This document shows, in pieces, positions 6,349-15,146 of a DNA stretch of 45,222 nt. The position numbers were made by a program, and so were the translations under genes. The stretch is from a virus. The notes beneath the pieces were generated by a model. The model made no database searches. It was not told the origin of the DNA and worked only from the letters and a program-made list of their open reading frames with translations. The stretch covers positions 1 to 45,222 of the IMG/VR virus record IMGVR_UViG_3300033429_000009. One strand, given 5' to 3'. How positions within the stretch are numbered: the first letter of the stretch is position 1; each line of letters begins with the position of its first letter.

Positions 6349-7455
6349 GTGCCTCTCACCGAAGTCTACCGCGGAGCGAGCTATGTAGCGTTGACCGACG
6401 CCTCCCTATCTGATGACCCCCCATCGGAATTCCGCATTTTGCGTGCGGGTCTGAACGCAACCTCTAAAGGCGATCTGGAATTCGACGCGGCCGCGGCCGC
6501 GTCCGTCATGGCTGCCTACAAGAAGAGTGGGGTCGATATGATGATCGATCTCGCTCACGACTCGATTTCTGAGGAGGCGCGGGCCAATAGGACTGATGCT
6601 GATGATGCGCGGGGGTGGTTTAGGCTCGAGCTCCGCGACGGTGAATTGTGGGCCACGGACGTTCGTTGGACGCCCGACGGAACGCGGCGATTGCGTGAGA
6701 AAACGCAACGGTATATCTCGCCCGTGGTGCTGTTTGACGACGGGCGAATCACTGAGATTCTGAATGTCGCCTTGTGCTCAATGCCAGCGACGTACAACGC
6801 GGCGCCGCTCGTTGCGGCGAGTAAATCATTGGAGATGTACGCGATGGATCCCAAACTGATCATGCAAGCGCTCGATGCGATCGAGACGGGCGACGAAGCG
6901 CTGGCCAAGCAGCTGCTCAAACAGATGGTGGCCGCGGCCGCGGGAGCGGAGGGCGGCGAGGAAGCGCCCGCTGAGGAACCTCAAGAGCCATCGGAGGAGA
7001 TGGCGGACACAGAAGAGGAAGAGGATACCGACGAAAAGGCGATGGCCGTGGCGCTCCGGCGATTCACCGGACGTAACAGCGCACTCGAAGCGGAGCGCGT
7101 GTTGGTCGCGTTGCGCGCAGAGAACAAGGCGCTCCGCAAGCGAGACGCGGAATTGACTTTCAGCGCTAGGCGGGAGCTTGTAGGTGACCTCGTTAAATTT
7201 GGCGCTGAGCTCCCCGCCACGGCGTGGGAAGATGCCGAAAACGGGGTGCCAGTCGAGCGCCTCCGAAACGAATCGCTGGACTCGCTGCGCACGCGAGTCG
7301 AGGCGTTCCGAAGCGTGCGCAAAGCGCAGACCAAAGCGCCGACGTCCGCCGCGAGTGGGCTGTCGGATATCGAGGAACGCTACACCAAGGATCTGACTCC
7401 CGCGCAGCGGGACCGCTACATTGAGCTGCGTGCTCAGCGAAAGGGGACGGCATAA
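6349..7455 (+). CDS. Prohead protease/scaffold, Mu gpI-like
   Basis: The maturation protease fused to the scaffold. Residues 1-165 match the Mu I family: FRILRAGLNATSKGDLEFD, the conserved His in MIDLAHDS, GWFRLELRDGELWA, and YISPVVLFDDGRITEILNVALCSMPA. A very acidic linker (about 190-225) leads to a coiled-coil scaffold region ending LRAQRKGTA. The GTG start follows the divergent promoter region. An in-frame internal start at 6844 with GGAG upstream could give the scaffold alone, as Mu does with gpZ. The stop overlaps the next start (TAATG). Confidence 0.87.
   Translation: MPLTEVYRGASYVALTDASLSDDPPSEFRILRAGLNATSKGDLEFDAAAAASVMAAYKKSGVDMMIDLAHDSISEEARANRTDADDARGWFRLELRDGELWATDVRWTPDGTRRLREKTQRYISPVVLFDDGRITEILNVALCSMPATYNAAPLVAASKSLEMYAMDPKLIMQALDAIETGDEALAKQLLKQMVAAAAGAEGGEEAPAEEPQEPSEEMADTEEEEDTDEKAMAVALRRFTGRNSALEAERVLVALRAENKALRKRDAELTFSARRELVGDLVKFGAELPATAWEDAENGVPVERLRNESLDSLRTRVEAFRSVRKAQTKAPTSAASGLSDIEERYTKDLTPAQRDRYIELRAQRKGTA
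6844..7455 (+). CDS. Candidate scaffold from a nested internal start
   Basis: An ATG at 6844, in the same frame as the protease gene, is preceded by GGAG with 9-nt spacing. It would make a 203-aa protein beginning MDPKLIMQALDAIETGD that lacks the protease domain and keeps the acidic linker and coiled coil. Phage Mu makes its scaffold Z from the 3' part of gene I in this way, which supports the reading. It has not been shown here and the internal start could be silent. Confidence 0.5.
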   Translation: MDPKLIMQALDAIETGDEALAKQLLKQMVAAAAGAEGGEEAPAEEPQEPSEEMADTEEEEDTDEKAMAVALRRFTGRNSALEAERVLVALRAENKALRKRDAELTFSARRELVGDLVKFGAELPATAWEDAENGVPVERLRNESLDSLRTRVEAFRSVRKAQTKAPTSAASGLSDIEERYTKDLTPAQRDRYIELRAQRKGTA

Positions 7456-8381
7456 TGGCCGCTACGACTTCACAACGAGCGACTAAATTCGCGGGCGTCG
7501 TTCCGTCGCGCGGAACCTATCCGATGGCCGCCAATGAGCTCATTGTTGGTGGCACGATCGTATGCGTCAACGCTAGCGGCCAGGCCGTGGCTGGTGTTGA
7601 CGGCGAGGGATTCAACGCGGTTGGTAAAGCTTCGCAGGACTACGATAACCGCACCACCGCGCCCGAGGGTGGCGGTGCTGGCGCTATCGATGCTGGGGTC
7701 GAGTACGGCCTGTTCGGCTGGGCGTATACCGGCACCGCACCAATCGCCGAGGACATTGTTTACGTTGTCGATAACCAGACTGTGAGTCTGGACAGCAACG
7801 GCGGGACGCGAGGAATCGCCGGTGTCGTGACCGAGGTCCGCGATAGCATGGTCTATGTGTGGATGGGCCCGCATGTCTCGGCGCTCACCCAAGGCTCTGG
7901 TGTCGTGAACGTTCCCCTGGACTCGTTCCGCACCGCGGCGGGCGCGGCAATCGCGGCGTTTAACGACGGTGCGGCGGACGGTTTCGTGGTCTCTGAAGGC
8001 CTCATGTATCGCTACAACGTCAGTTCTACCGCGCCGATTTGGACGACAGTAGCCATGCCGGCGGACTTGAATCCTGCGGTGGATGTCGTTGTTCACATGC
8101 TGGCGAGTCGTGAAGGATCCGCAGACACGGACGTCGTAGTCACGGTAGCCGCGTTTTTTCAAACGGTCGGCGCCGCTTACACGGCGGACGCAGACGCCGG
8201 AGGCGACACGGGCGCTTTGGCCGCGGCAACTACAGTCGTCGCTGAGCTGACTTTAGCTCTAGCCGCCGCGGACGTGCCAGCGGCGCCGTGCGCGCTTTCA
8301 CTTTCGCTAGTGCCCGATGCGGCGCTAGACGCCGATGATCTCAACATTCATGCCGTTTGGCTCGAGTACGCGCGGAAATAA
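7455..8381 (+). CDS. Head decoration/cement protein (DUF2190-like N-terminus)
   Basis: The N-terminal 130 residues fit the DUF2190 capsid-cement family: a basic start, NELIVGGTIVCVNASGQAV, GFNAVGKASQDYDNRT, then VEYGLFGWAYTG, and later DSMVYVWMG. The C-terminal half (about 140-308) is an added beta-rich, Ala-rich region, possibly surface exposed, that enlarges the protein beyond the usual 110-150 aa. It sits between protease and capsid, where decoration genes are found. The start overlaps the protease stop by one base. Confidence 0.75.
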   Translation: MAATTSQRATKFAGVVPSRGTYPMAANELIVGGTIVCVNASGQAVAGVDGEGFNAVGKASQDYDNRTTAPEGGGAGAIDAGVEYGLFGWAYTGTAPIAEDIVYVVDNQTVSLDSNGGTRGIAGVVTEVRDSMVYVWMGPHVSALTQGSGVVNVPLDSFRTAAGAAIAAFNDGAADGFVVSEGLMYRYNVSSTAPIWTTVAMPADLNPAVDVVVHMLASREGSADTDVVVTVAAFFQTVGAAYTADADAGGDTGALAAATTVVAELTLALAAADVPAAPCALSLSLVPDAALDADDLNIHAVWLEYARK

Positions 8382-8394
8382 GGAGACTGTTTAA

Positions 8395-9408
8395 ATGCCC
8401 CCTCGCCAATACGATGTAGTTTCGCGCGACGCGCAGATCGCGCTCACTGAATTCTCGGCTGCGTTCGACAAGGCGCTAGCGCTCGGCCCTGTCGATCAAT
8501 GGTCGCACCGGCTCGGCTATTACCACCTGAGCAACTCGATTAAGACTACGTTTCCCATCCCGATTTCTGCCGCGGGATACCAGAAGCGCGAAGGCGATTT
8601 GAAGCTCCGCTCGCTGTTCGGTCGTAGCCTTTCGATCGTTCCCGATCAGTGGCAAGACGGCGTGGCTGAGTTGCTGCGCAAAATCACCGCACCCGATTTC
8701 ATCGGGTGGGGGACGCAGCCAGCGGAGATGGCACGGGAAGCGTTCCGGTTCGGCAACGTGCTAGTGGCGGACGTTCTTGTTAGCAATCCGCTGCTAGACC
8801 TCTATCGCATTGAGCGAGCGGGTGGGTCGATCGCTAGCACGATCAACCTGTTCGCAGATGCTCACCCAGTGAATATTTTGGACGATAGCTACGGTACATT
8901 CGATAACAACCTCACTGGCAGTGCTATCGATGCCACGCTGGTGAAGGCCTTACGGCACCATTTCCGCACGATGAAAGGACCCAACGGTCGACCTTTGGGT
9001 CTAGAACTCAGCCACCTCATCGTGCCACCGGCGCGTGAGCAAGAGGCGCTCGACTTCTTCGACCGCGATACGGTGGTCGAGGTCGTCCAGAATGTAGCTG
9101 GCGCTGAGAACGTGGCGGCCGTCACCCAGAGGAATCGCCACAAGGGGGTCGAGTTGGTCGTGGCGGACGAGCTTATCGGAGACCTCCCGAGCGGTAACAC
9201 TGGTTCGGATGACGAACTATTCGCGATCGGTAGCAGTGGGCGTATTCCTGCGTGGGTGCTGCAGGACGGCGGTGCTCCCGAGCAAGTCGTGTTTGACGAA
9301 TCCGATCATCTGTATAAGACAACCGGAAAGGTCGCAATCTCGTATGTGTTGGACGCTGGTGCGGCCGGCGCCCTTCCGCAGGGGATCGCGAAGGTCACGC
9401 TGAGCTAG
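8395..9408 (+). CDS. Major capsid protein, Mu gpT-like
   Basis: 337 aa behind a strong AAGGAG. The middle contains YQKREGDLKLRSLFGRSLSIVPDQWQDGV and LVSNPLLDLYRIERAG, and the second half has LIVPPAREQEALDFFDRDTVVEVVQNV and VELVVADELIGD, which resemble gpT/HK97-fold capsids of Mu-like phages. It follows the decoration gene and is followed by a hairpin attenuator, a common way to give capsid the most abundant transcript. Confidence 0.82.
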   Translation: MPPRQYDVVSRDAQIALTEFSAAFDKALALGPVDQWSHRLGYYHLSNSIKTTFPIPISAAGYQKREGDLKLRSLFGRSLSIVPDQWQDGVAELLRKITAPDFIGWGTQPAEMAREAFRFGNVLVADVLVSNPLLDLYRIERAGGSIASTINLFADAHPVNILDDSYGTFDNNLTGSAIDATLVKALRHHFRTMKGPNGRPLGLELSHLIVPPAREQEALDFFDRDTVVEVVQNVAGAENVAAVTQRNRHKGVELVVADELIGDLPSGNTGSDDELFAIGSSGRIPAWVLQDGGAPEQVVFDESDHLYKTTGKVAISYVLDAGAAGALPQGIAKVTLS

Positions 9409-9426
9409 GTACCGCAAGCACGAACG

Positions 9427-9457
9427 GCCCCGGTAGGTTTCGAACCCCGGGGCTTTA
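9427..9457 (+). terminator. Stem-loop attenuator after the capsid gene
   Basis: GCCCCGG (9427-9433) pairs with CCGGGGC (9447-9453), with an inner GGTT/AACC stem and TCG loop, followed by TTTA. The T-run is short, so partial termination is likely, leaving read-through into the connector and tail genes. Confidence 0.6.
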
Positions 9458-9466
9458 GTGGTAGAA

Positions 9467-10108
9467 ATGGCCTATTGCGAACCGACTGACGTCTATCTGT
9501 TCGGCGTGCCGCGCGGTTCGCTTCCGAACGACGGACGCTTAGTGCATAGCGTGGATACGTCGGCGGACACATTGGCGCTCGACATGCACGGGTTCGCTGA
9601 AGGGACCGAGTTGCTATTTCGCGCCGAGGCCGGAGGCTCCCTTCCCTCCCCGCTGACAGCCAACACGACCTACTACGCCAGTCCAGTCAACCAGGTAGCA
9701 TTTCAGGTGTCCGCCACGGATGGCGGCACCGCGATCGACCTCACCACCGAAGGCGAAAACGTGGTGGTGATTGGCCCGTCGGAGGCGGACAATGCGTGCG
9801 AGTGGGCATCGCGGATTATTGACGATATGCTGCCCGCGCATACGGTGCCGATTGAAGGCACCCCGCCGGAGATTATTCGCACCACCGCGGCTGAGCTAGC
9901 CGCCGGTAAACTGATGACAATGCGCGGAGTGATGACCGAGAGTCTGGCGTCCGTTATCGAGGGCGCGCAAAAACGTCTCGACCGATGGTCGTCCAAGGGC
10001 GCCCCCATCCGTGGGACTAACGCTCCGCAGTCCGCCAATCTATCCGCCCGAGCAACCGCCGTTCCGTCCACCGACACACGCGGCTGGCGCCGCTACGGGG
10101 GGTTATGA
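9467..10108 (+). CDS. Head-tail connector (DUF1320/Mu gp36-like) with inserted beta domain
   Basis: The neck protein below the portal. It begins MAYCEPTDVYLFGVPRG and ends with the helical ACEWASRIIDDMLP...AAELAAGKLMTMRG segment typical of gp36-type connectors. Between them (about residues 27-100) lies an insert with the pattern VDTSADTLALDMHGFAEG, NTTYYASP and FQVSATDGG, a beta module that recurs in many phage structural proteins. ATG 9467 is preferred over the in-frame GTG nine bases upstream. The stop overlaps the next start. Confidence 0.75.
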   Translation: MAYCEPTDVYLFGVPRGSLPNDGRLVHSVDTSADTLALDMHGFAEGTELLFRAEAGGSLPSPLTANTTYYASPVNQVAFQVSATDGGTAIDLTTEGENVVVIGPSEADNACEWASRIIDDMLPAHTVPIEGTPPEIIRTTAAELAAGKLMTMRGVMTESLASVIEGAQKRLDRWSSKGAPIRGTNAPQSANLSARATAVPSTDTRGWRRYGGL

Positions 10109-10518
10109 TGGCTGGCGTGCGAAGCATCGGCCGCTTGTCGTTGCGCGACCTGAAAGCGCAGTTGCGCGCGATGCCGAAGACCCTGGCGACTGACGTCGCG
10201 AGGGAAGCCGCGCCTATGCTGACTGGGCTAGCGCAAACCTCGTTTGACAGTGGACGCACCGTCTATAATGACGCGCGTCCGACAGGCGCAAAAGGGAACA
10301 CGCTCACTCTCCGCAAGTCCGGAGCAGTGCGAAGCGCACTTCGATTCGTCGCTATCGGGACCGTCATGCGGGTGGTGCTAGGACCGCGGTACGCTCGGTA
10401 TTTGATTGGTAAATATCGCATCCTTCCGGTCGGTGACCGAAGCGCAATTCCAGCGCATTGGCGTCGTGAGATCGAGCGAATCACGCTACGATTGCTGCAG
10501 GCGAGGAGGGCGGCATGA
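10105..10518 (+). CDS. Virion morphogenesis/tail completion protein (Mu gpG-like position)
   Basis: A basic 137-aa protein with an N-terminal helix (LRDLKAQLRAMPKTLATDVAREAAPMLT cut short here), a central AVRSALRFVAIGTVMRVVLGPRYARYLIGKY, and a C-terminal IPAHWRREIERI. This layout matches HK97 gp10/Mu gpG-type neck proteins. It lies between the connector and the probable tail terminator with four-base overlaps on both sides. Family assignment is by pattern and position. Confidence 0.6.
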   Translation: MMAGVRSIGRLSLRDLKAQLRAMPKTLATDVAREAAPMLTGLAQTSFDSGRTVYNDARPTGAKGNTLTLRKSGAVRSALRFVAIGTVMRVVLGPRYARYLIGKYRILPVGDRSAIPAHWRREIERITLRLLQARRAA

Positions 10519-11123
10519 GTCAGCTCGGTCAGTTCGCCCGCGATATCGAGGAGCAGTTGCGCGCTCGTGAATTCCCTATTCGCGTCGCCTACGGCCCTGA
10601 ACGATTCTCCCGCGAAGGCGGGGGGCATTTCGCGATCGTCATCTCTCGTGACCGCGGTGCTCCGGACGTGATTTCGGTCGTCGGTGCGCAGCGCAATCCT
10701 CAGAAAATTCGCGTCCGCAGTTTGGCCGCGCGCGCCGACATATATGCCCGGAGCAGTACGCCCGGTGCTATGCGAGAGGACCACGAGACCATCCTCGAAC
10801 AGTTCGCCGATGCGTTCATGGTCGAGCTATACGAGTGGGGACTGGCGGCCAAAGCTGGCCCGATCCCCATCACCGAAGCGAGATTTTGGTCGAACGAGGA
10901 ACGCCAGGTTTTGGGCTCGGTGGGCGACGTCTATATGTTTCGGTTTCTTCTGCCGCGCGCGGTATGCAAACGCGCGTTCGATGGGAGCGCACTGCCGACT
11001 GGAGAGGTCGCCGAGTTCATCACGACCACCAAAGTTTCGATCGATGGGGAGACATACGAGACGGTCGAGCCTGTCGTGCCGTTAGAGTTTACGACGGAGT
11101 TTTCAACGGAGTTTACGAGCTGA
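10515..11123 (+). CDS. Probable tail terminator (Mu gp37-like position)
   Basis: 202 aa, alpha/beta, with an N-terminal helix (SQLGQFARDIEEQLRAREFP), a strand rich in basic residues, and a long helix around DHETILEQFADAFMVELYEW. Tail terminators cap the tube and sheath and sit just before the sheath gene in Mu-like phages. The odd C-terminus (EFTTEFSTEFTS) repeats a short FTTEFST-type unit. The stop shares one base with the next ATG. The assignment is mainly positional. Confidence 0.5.
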   Translation: MSQLGQFARDIEEQLRAREFPIRVAYGPERFSREGGGHFAIVISRDRGAPDVISVVGAQRNPQKIRVRSLAARADIYARSSTPGAMREDHETILEQFADAFMVELYEWGLAAKAGPIPITEARFWSNEERQVLGSVGDVYMFRFLLPRAVCKRAFDGSALPTGEVAEFITTTKVSIDGETYETVEPVVPLEFTTEFSTEFTS

Positions 11124-12691
11124 TGGCCGAGACATTCCGGACGGAAGAGGAACTCCTCGCGCTGCTACCTGTCGGCGGGAAAAGGGCCATCAGCGCGCAA
11201 GATCTTCGCGACCTTCTGTATTCGTTAATCCGCAAAATCTATTGGGATACGACGGAGCCCACCGGCACCCCGGACCACCAGGAAGGCCGAACGTACTACA
11301 ACAACGGCACCCTCAATGTCATGCGCGCGATCGAGGGCGTCGAGGCGAATTTGCCGGAGGAAATCCAGACGATTCTGTCGCGCAACGCCACTGGCAGCCA
11401 ACTCGATAACGCCACTGCTGTCTATGTGGACGGCGTGATTGGGCAGAAGCCCCTGTTCGAGCGAGCGAGCAAGTCGGACATTTCTAGCAGCAAATTGCTA
11501 GCGCTCACGACGCACAACATTCCCAATAACAGCGACGGCTATGCCACCACGTTCGGCGTGGTGCGGGACTATAACACTACAGGTGCGTTGGTAGCAGAGT
11601 CGTGGTCTGACGGAGACGAGCTATTTCTCGGCGAAGCCGGCGCGCTCACGAATGTCCGCCCGTCCGGTGGCGATGCCGTCGTGCTAGTCGGCTTCGTATT
11701 GTATGCGCACGCGGATAACGGATCGATCTTCGTGTCGATCCACCACATTCCGCCGATCTATCTTGAGGTGCTGACTGCCGAAGCGAGGCCGTTAACGCGG
11801 TCACTCTCGTGGCAGGATATGTCCGTGTGGGCGTGGACGGATCTCCGGGTTCCGGGGCTAGAGGCCGACCGCAATCGCGACCAGCTCACGCTCGAACCGT
11901 ACGGCTCGACCGAGCTGCAGATGGCTTTCATGGAGCGCAACAAGACGTCGATCTTGTCGCTCTCCTATCAGCTGCCGCATCTCTGGTGTGGTACGGCTGT
12001 CGAGTTGCATGGTCACCTTATTCCGATGGCGGCTTCCGATGGCTCGGTGTCGATCGAGGGGCGGTATTTTGCCGGCGGCATCGGGGATGTATTGCCGGTA
12101 ACGACGGTAGGGTGGACGTCGTTCACAAAGAGCGTGCCGCTCGTGGTCGCCGACCAATACAAGAAAGTTTACGCGGATTTCGCTACCCTTCAACCGCGCG
12201 CGACGCCCGGATTTTCTGACTTCTTCTCGGTAGTTCTGAAGCGTGTAGCCGACACATACGTCGGGGATAATCCCGTCGGAACAGCGGCCGCTAACGTGTG
12301 CCTCGAAGACATTGATATCCACGCCCAGATGTATTTGCTGGGGTCGGAGTTTGAGGCGACCGGCGAGAATATTGAGATAAATCCCTCGCGTATCTGGGGA
12401 TCCCCCTCGAACATTCCCGGCCGTGGCTACGTCTATGTGCGGTTGCTGGTGAAGAGCGTCGGCGGGAACGCGGTGTCGTTCCGCATTTATGACGTCACAG
12501 CAGACGAGGTGGTCAAGCTGGTCAACGACAACGACGCTCAGGTAACCGGACTTACAAATACTACATACGAGTGGGTCGAGATCGGTCCGCTCGTATTGGC
12601 TTCCGCCACGCACGAATACCGTGCACAGGCAAAATGTGATAGTGTGTTAGACGAGCCGCGCTTAGCTCAGGCGCGAATCGCGGCGCGGTAG
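11123..12691 (+). CDS. Virion protein with fibre-like beta domains, 522 aa
   Basis: ATG at 11123 overlaps the previous stop; an earlier in-frame start would run through the tail-terminator gene. Residues about 45-210 follow a pattern seen in phage fibre and decoration proteins: HQEGRTYYNNGTLNVM, then ATAVYVDGVIGQKPLFERA, SDGYATTFGVVRDYNTTG, DELFLGEAGALTNVRP and HADNGSIFVSIHHI. The C-terminal half looks like jelly-roll or carbohydrate-binding strands (for example GRGYVYVRLLVKSVGGNAVSF). Its place between tail terminator and sheath is not part of the standard Mu order, so it may be a neck whisker or collar fibre. Confidence 0.6.
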   Translation: MAETFRTEEELLALLPVGGKRAISAQDLRDLLYSLIRKIYWDTTEPTGTPDHQEGRTYYNNGTLNVMRAIEGVEANLPEEIQTILSRNATGSQLDNATAVYVDGVIGQKPLFERASKSDISSSKLLALTTHNIPNNSDGYATTFGVVRDYNTTGALVAESWSDGDELFLGEAGALTNVRPSGGDAVVLVGFVLYAHADNGSIFVSIHHIPPIYLEVLTAEARPLTRSLSWQDMSVWAWTDLRVPGLEADRNRDQLTLEPYGSTELQMAFMERNKTSILSLSYQLPHLWCGTAVELHGHLIPMAASDGSVSIEGRYFAGGIGDVLPVTTVGWTSFTKSVPLVVADQYKKVYADFATLQPRATPGFSDFFSVVLKRVADTYVGDNPVGTAAANVCLEDIDIHAQMYLLGSEFEATGENIEINPSRIWGSPSNIPGRGYVYVRLLVKSVGGNAVSFRIYDVTADEVVKLVNDNDAQVTGLTNTTYEWVEIGPLVLASATHEYRAQAKCDSVLDEPRLAQARIAAR

Positions 12692-12705
12692 GAGAATCAA
12701 TTGGT

Positions 12706-14652
12706 ATGGCAACGCTACCTAGTGCAAACGTAACCGTTTCCGAGACCACCACCGCGGTGGTTGGGGGCACTGATGTTGTGTGCGTTATCGCGCCGGTGCC
12801 AGCCAACGCGGATAACACGCCTCGTCTATACGGGTCTGCGAAAGCAATCCGTGACTACCATGGCTATTGCGAGGGTGTCGAGTACGCCGCGATCCATGCG
12901 GCCGCGACGCAGAAACCGATCCTGTTCACAGGCATCGCGATCGCTACCGCAGGCGTTGTTGGACGCGAGGACACCTCCGGGAATTCCGGGACCTCCGTGT
13001 CCTCGCTAGCCGCCGGTGGGAGCGGAGTGCTGACCGAACATGACGGCGTCCTAGGCGTTGATACCGGCGGTACGATTGGTACTGACCAGATCGTGCTAAC
13101 GCTTTCGTTAGACGGCGGGACGACTACGAAGAAAGTTCGCCTGGGCACCGCGTCGTCTTACGAGATTCCGGACGTGGGCGTCACGGTTTCGTTTGCCGCG
13201 GGGACGCTTGTCGCCGGCGAGACGATCCACACGTGGCACGGGACGGGGCCGCGTTCCGACTCGACCGGATGGGCCGCGGCAAGGGCCGCTCTCGCTGCGC
13301 AGCAAAAGGCATTCAGGTCCGGACTTCTGACTGGTGACTTGCAGAACTCGACCGAGGCGGCCGCGCTCCTCGCGGAAGTTAACGCTTACAAATCAGAGAA
13401 TGATCGGGCGACGTTCTTCCGGGCGAGCGTGTTGGACAGGTTGCCACTGGCAACGCTATCCGCCTTAACGCATCGGATGACGGGCGCGCCGAGCATCACG
13501 TTCGAGACCGCTACGGACACCATCACGCGGTCTGCCGGATCGTTTATCGCGGACGGATTTGCGGTCGGCGATATAATCACGATCGCTGGCTCGACATCGA
13601 ATAACGGTACGTTGACAGCCGCGATTACTGCAGTCACGGCTACCGTGTTGACTACGGCGGACAATCTCACGGACGAAGGTCCGGCGTCAGGCGTGACCAT
13701 CACCGGCGAAGCGTCGCTCACGTTCAGCGACGCGACCGATACCATCACGCGCTCCTCTGGGTCATGGCTAGACGATGGCTTCCGTGTCGCCGATAGTGTG
13801 ACGGTTGCTAGCAGCGTGGCGAACGACGGCACATTTACCGTGTCCGCCGTTACGGCCACCGTGCTCACCGTAGGCGCCGGCGATCTCTCTGACGAGGTGA
13901 TTGGCGCTACCACTCCGACGATTTCCGCGGGGCAGACCAAGGCTGTTTGGATGGCCGCTATCGATGCGGAGTTTGCGACGATTGATGACTCTCCGCGCAT
14001 TTCGCTAGGCGCCGGCCGCGCTCGAATCTACTCGCCCCTCACTCAGTGGTGGTATCGTAGGCCCGTTACCTGGCGTGATTCGATCCGCGCTTTTCAACAT
14101 GATTTACAGACCACGCCATGGCGAAAGAGCGACGGCCCGACAGGCGACCTGCTGACGGACGCTGAGGGGAACCTGGTCGAGTGGGACGATTACGTGGATG
14201 GTGCCGCTGGAAGCGCCGCCCGATTCACCACGTATCGGACCTGGGCAAATGGCCCAGTTGGTGTCTTTATCGCGTTGTCGTTGACGCGAGCGCTAGATGC
14301 ATCGAACCTGATTTACACGCACAATCAGGCGGTGGTTGACCTCGCGGTGAATCTCTGCCAGGTCGCGACCGAGGAAGTCGTTGGACGCTCGATCGTTCTA
14401 AACGATGACGGGACGGCCACGAAGGACTCGTTGTCGACGATTGAAATGGAGGTCAACTCCGCGCTCGACCTTGCGTTGCTGACCGACGTGAAAGGCGAGG
14501 GACCGCGCGCCAGCAAAGCGGTCTGGACTGCGAGTCGCGATGACATCCTCAATGTGCCAGAGGCCGTGATGACCGGCGTCCTAGAGCTGAATCTGCTCGG
14601 CACAATCCACACGATCAACACCACAGTCAAGGTGCTGTCCGGAGGGCAATAA
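12706..14652 (+). CDS. Contractile tail sheath protein (Mu gpL-like)
   Basis: Its presence makes this a contractile-tailed phage. The N-terminal region (TTAVVGGTDVVCVIAPVPAN, LYGSAKAIRDYHG) and the C-terminal region (RPVTWRDSIRAFQHDL, FTTYRTWANGPVGVFIALSLTRALD, VNLCQVATEEVVGRSI) are sheath-like. At 648 aa it exceeds Mu gpL (about 495 aa) because of an insert at about residues 261-408 made of two tandem units of about 72 residues, each with a TDTITRS-GS...DGF..-D..T.A.S..N.GT core. Such units usually decorate the outside of tails. The stop overlaps the tube start. Confidence 0.85.
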   Translation: MATLPSANVTVSETTTAVVGGTDVVCVIAPVPANADNTPRLYGSAKAIRDYHGYCEGVEYAAIHAAATQKPILFTGIAIATAGVVGREDTSGNSGTSVSSLAAGGSGVLTEHDGVLGVDTGGTIGTDQIVLTLSLDGGTTTKKVRLGTASSYEIPDVGVTVSFAAGTLVAGETIHTWHGTGPRSDSTGWAAARAALAAQQKAFRSGLLTGDLQNSTEAAALLAEVNAYKSENDRATFFRASVLDRLPLATLSALTHRMTGAPSITFETATDTITRSAGSFIADGFAVGDIITIAGSTSNNGTLTAAITAVTATVLTTADNLTDEGPASGVTITGEASLTFSDATDTITRSSGSWLDDGFRVADSVTVASSVANDGTFTVSAVTATVLTVGAGDLSDEVIGATTPTISAGQTKAVWMAAIDAEFATIDDSPRISLGAGRARIYSPLTQWWYRRPVTWRDSIRAFQHDLQTTPWRKSDGPTGDLLTDAEGNLVEWDDYVDGAAGSAARFTTYRTWANGPVGVFIALSLTRALDASNLIYTHNQAVVDLAVNLCQVATEEVVGRSIVLNDDGTATKDSLSTIEMEVNSALDLALLTDVKGEGPRASKAVWTASRDDILNVPEAVMTGVLELNLLGTIHTINTTVKVLSGGQ

Positions 14653-15143
14653 TGGCTACTAATGAATTTCCGATCTTCGACGGCGTAGCCCCTTCGTGGG
14701 CTGACCTCGTGTGCAAATTTCAGAAGAGCGGGCTCCCGCTCCTAGAGATGAAAGACATCAAGGAGATCAACACCGGCGCGACGCTCGAGATCGGCGAACA
14801 ACGAGCGGGTGGCCGTGTCGTGCGGCGCACCACCGGCTCCCTCTCCACCGAATGCAGTGTGGCTCTCTACCGCGTTGGCTACCAGAAGTTGTTGCGCAAC
14901 CTCAAGGCCGCGGCTCCGCTGGTCGGCAATCAGCGGATCATCTCGCGTGTCGTTTTCAACATTCAGTTTCAGTTTTCGATCGACGATGAAGACGACGTGT
15001 ACGAGACCCGCATCAAAGGGTGCCGCCTCACCGGGCGAGATATCAACACCGCCGAGGGCACGGACGCGCTGGTCGTTCCTGTTAAATTGAGCACAATTCA
15101 GATCGCGGATGTGGTCGACGGAGAGGAGATCGTGTACGGTTAG
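14652..15143 (+). CDS. Tail tube protein (Mu gpM-like)
   Basis: A 163-aa beta-barrel-type protein directly after the sheath. Visible blocks are IFDGVAPSWADLVCKF, ADMKDIKEINTG-like charged strands, RRTTGSLSTECSVALYR, VVFNIQFQFSIDDEDDVYETRIKGC and VVPVKLSTIQIADV, matching tube proteins that stack as hexamers inside the sheath. The gene ends three bases before the chaperone start. Size and position agree with the family. Confidence 0.8.
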   Translation: MATNEFPIFDGVAPSWADLVCKFQKSGLPLLEMKDIKEINTGATLEIGEQRAGGRVVRRTTGSLSTECSVALYRVGYQKLLRNLKAAAPLVGNQRIISRVVFNIQFQFSIDDEDDVYETRIKGCRLTGRDINTAEGTDALVVPVKLSTIQIADVVDGEEIVYG

Positions 15144-15146
15144 GGT

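Noticed and set aside
9436-9446. GGTTTCGAACC as a fourth tRNA-like T-loop
   Set aside because: It lies inside the capsid attenuator hairpin with a TCG loop and has no acceptor geometry.
13386-14000. Long minus-strand frame inside the sheath gene
   Set aside because: It is a shadow of the repetitive sheath insert, with no start signal and low-complexity Ser/Ala/Val composition.
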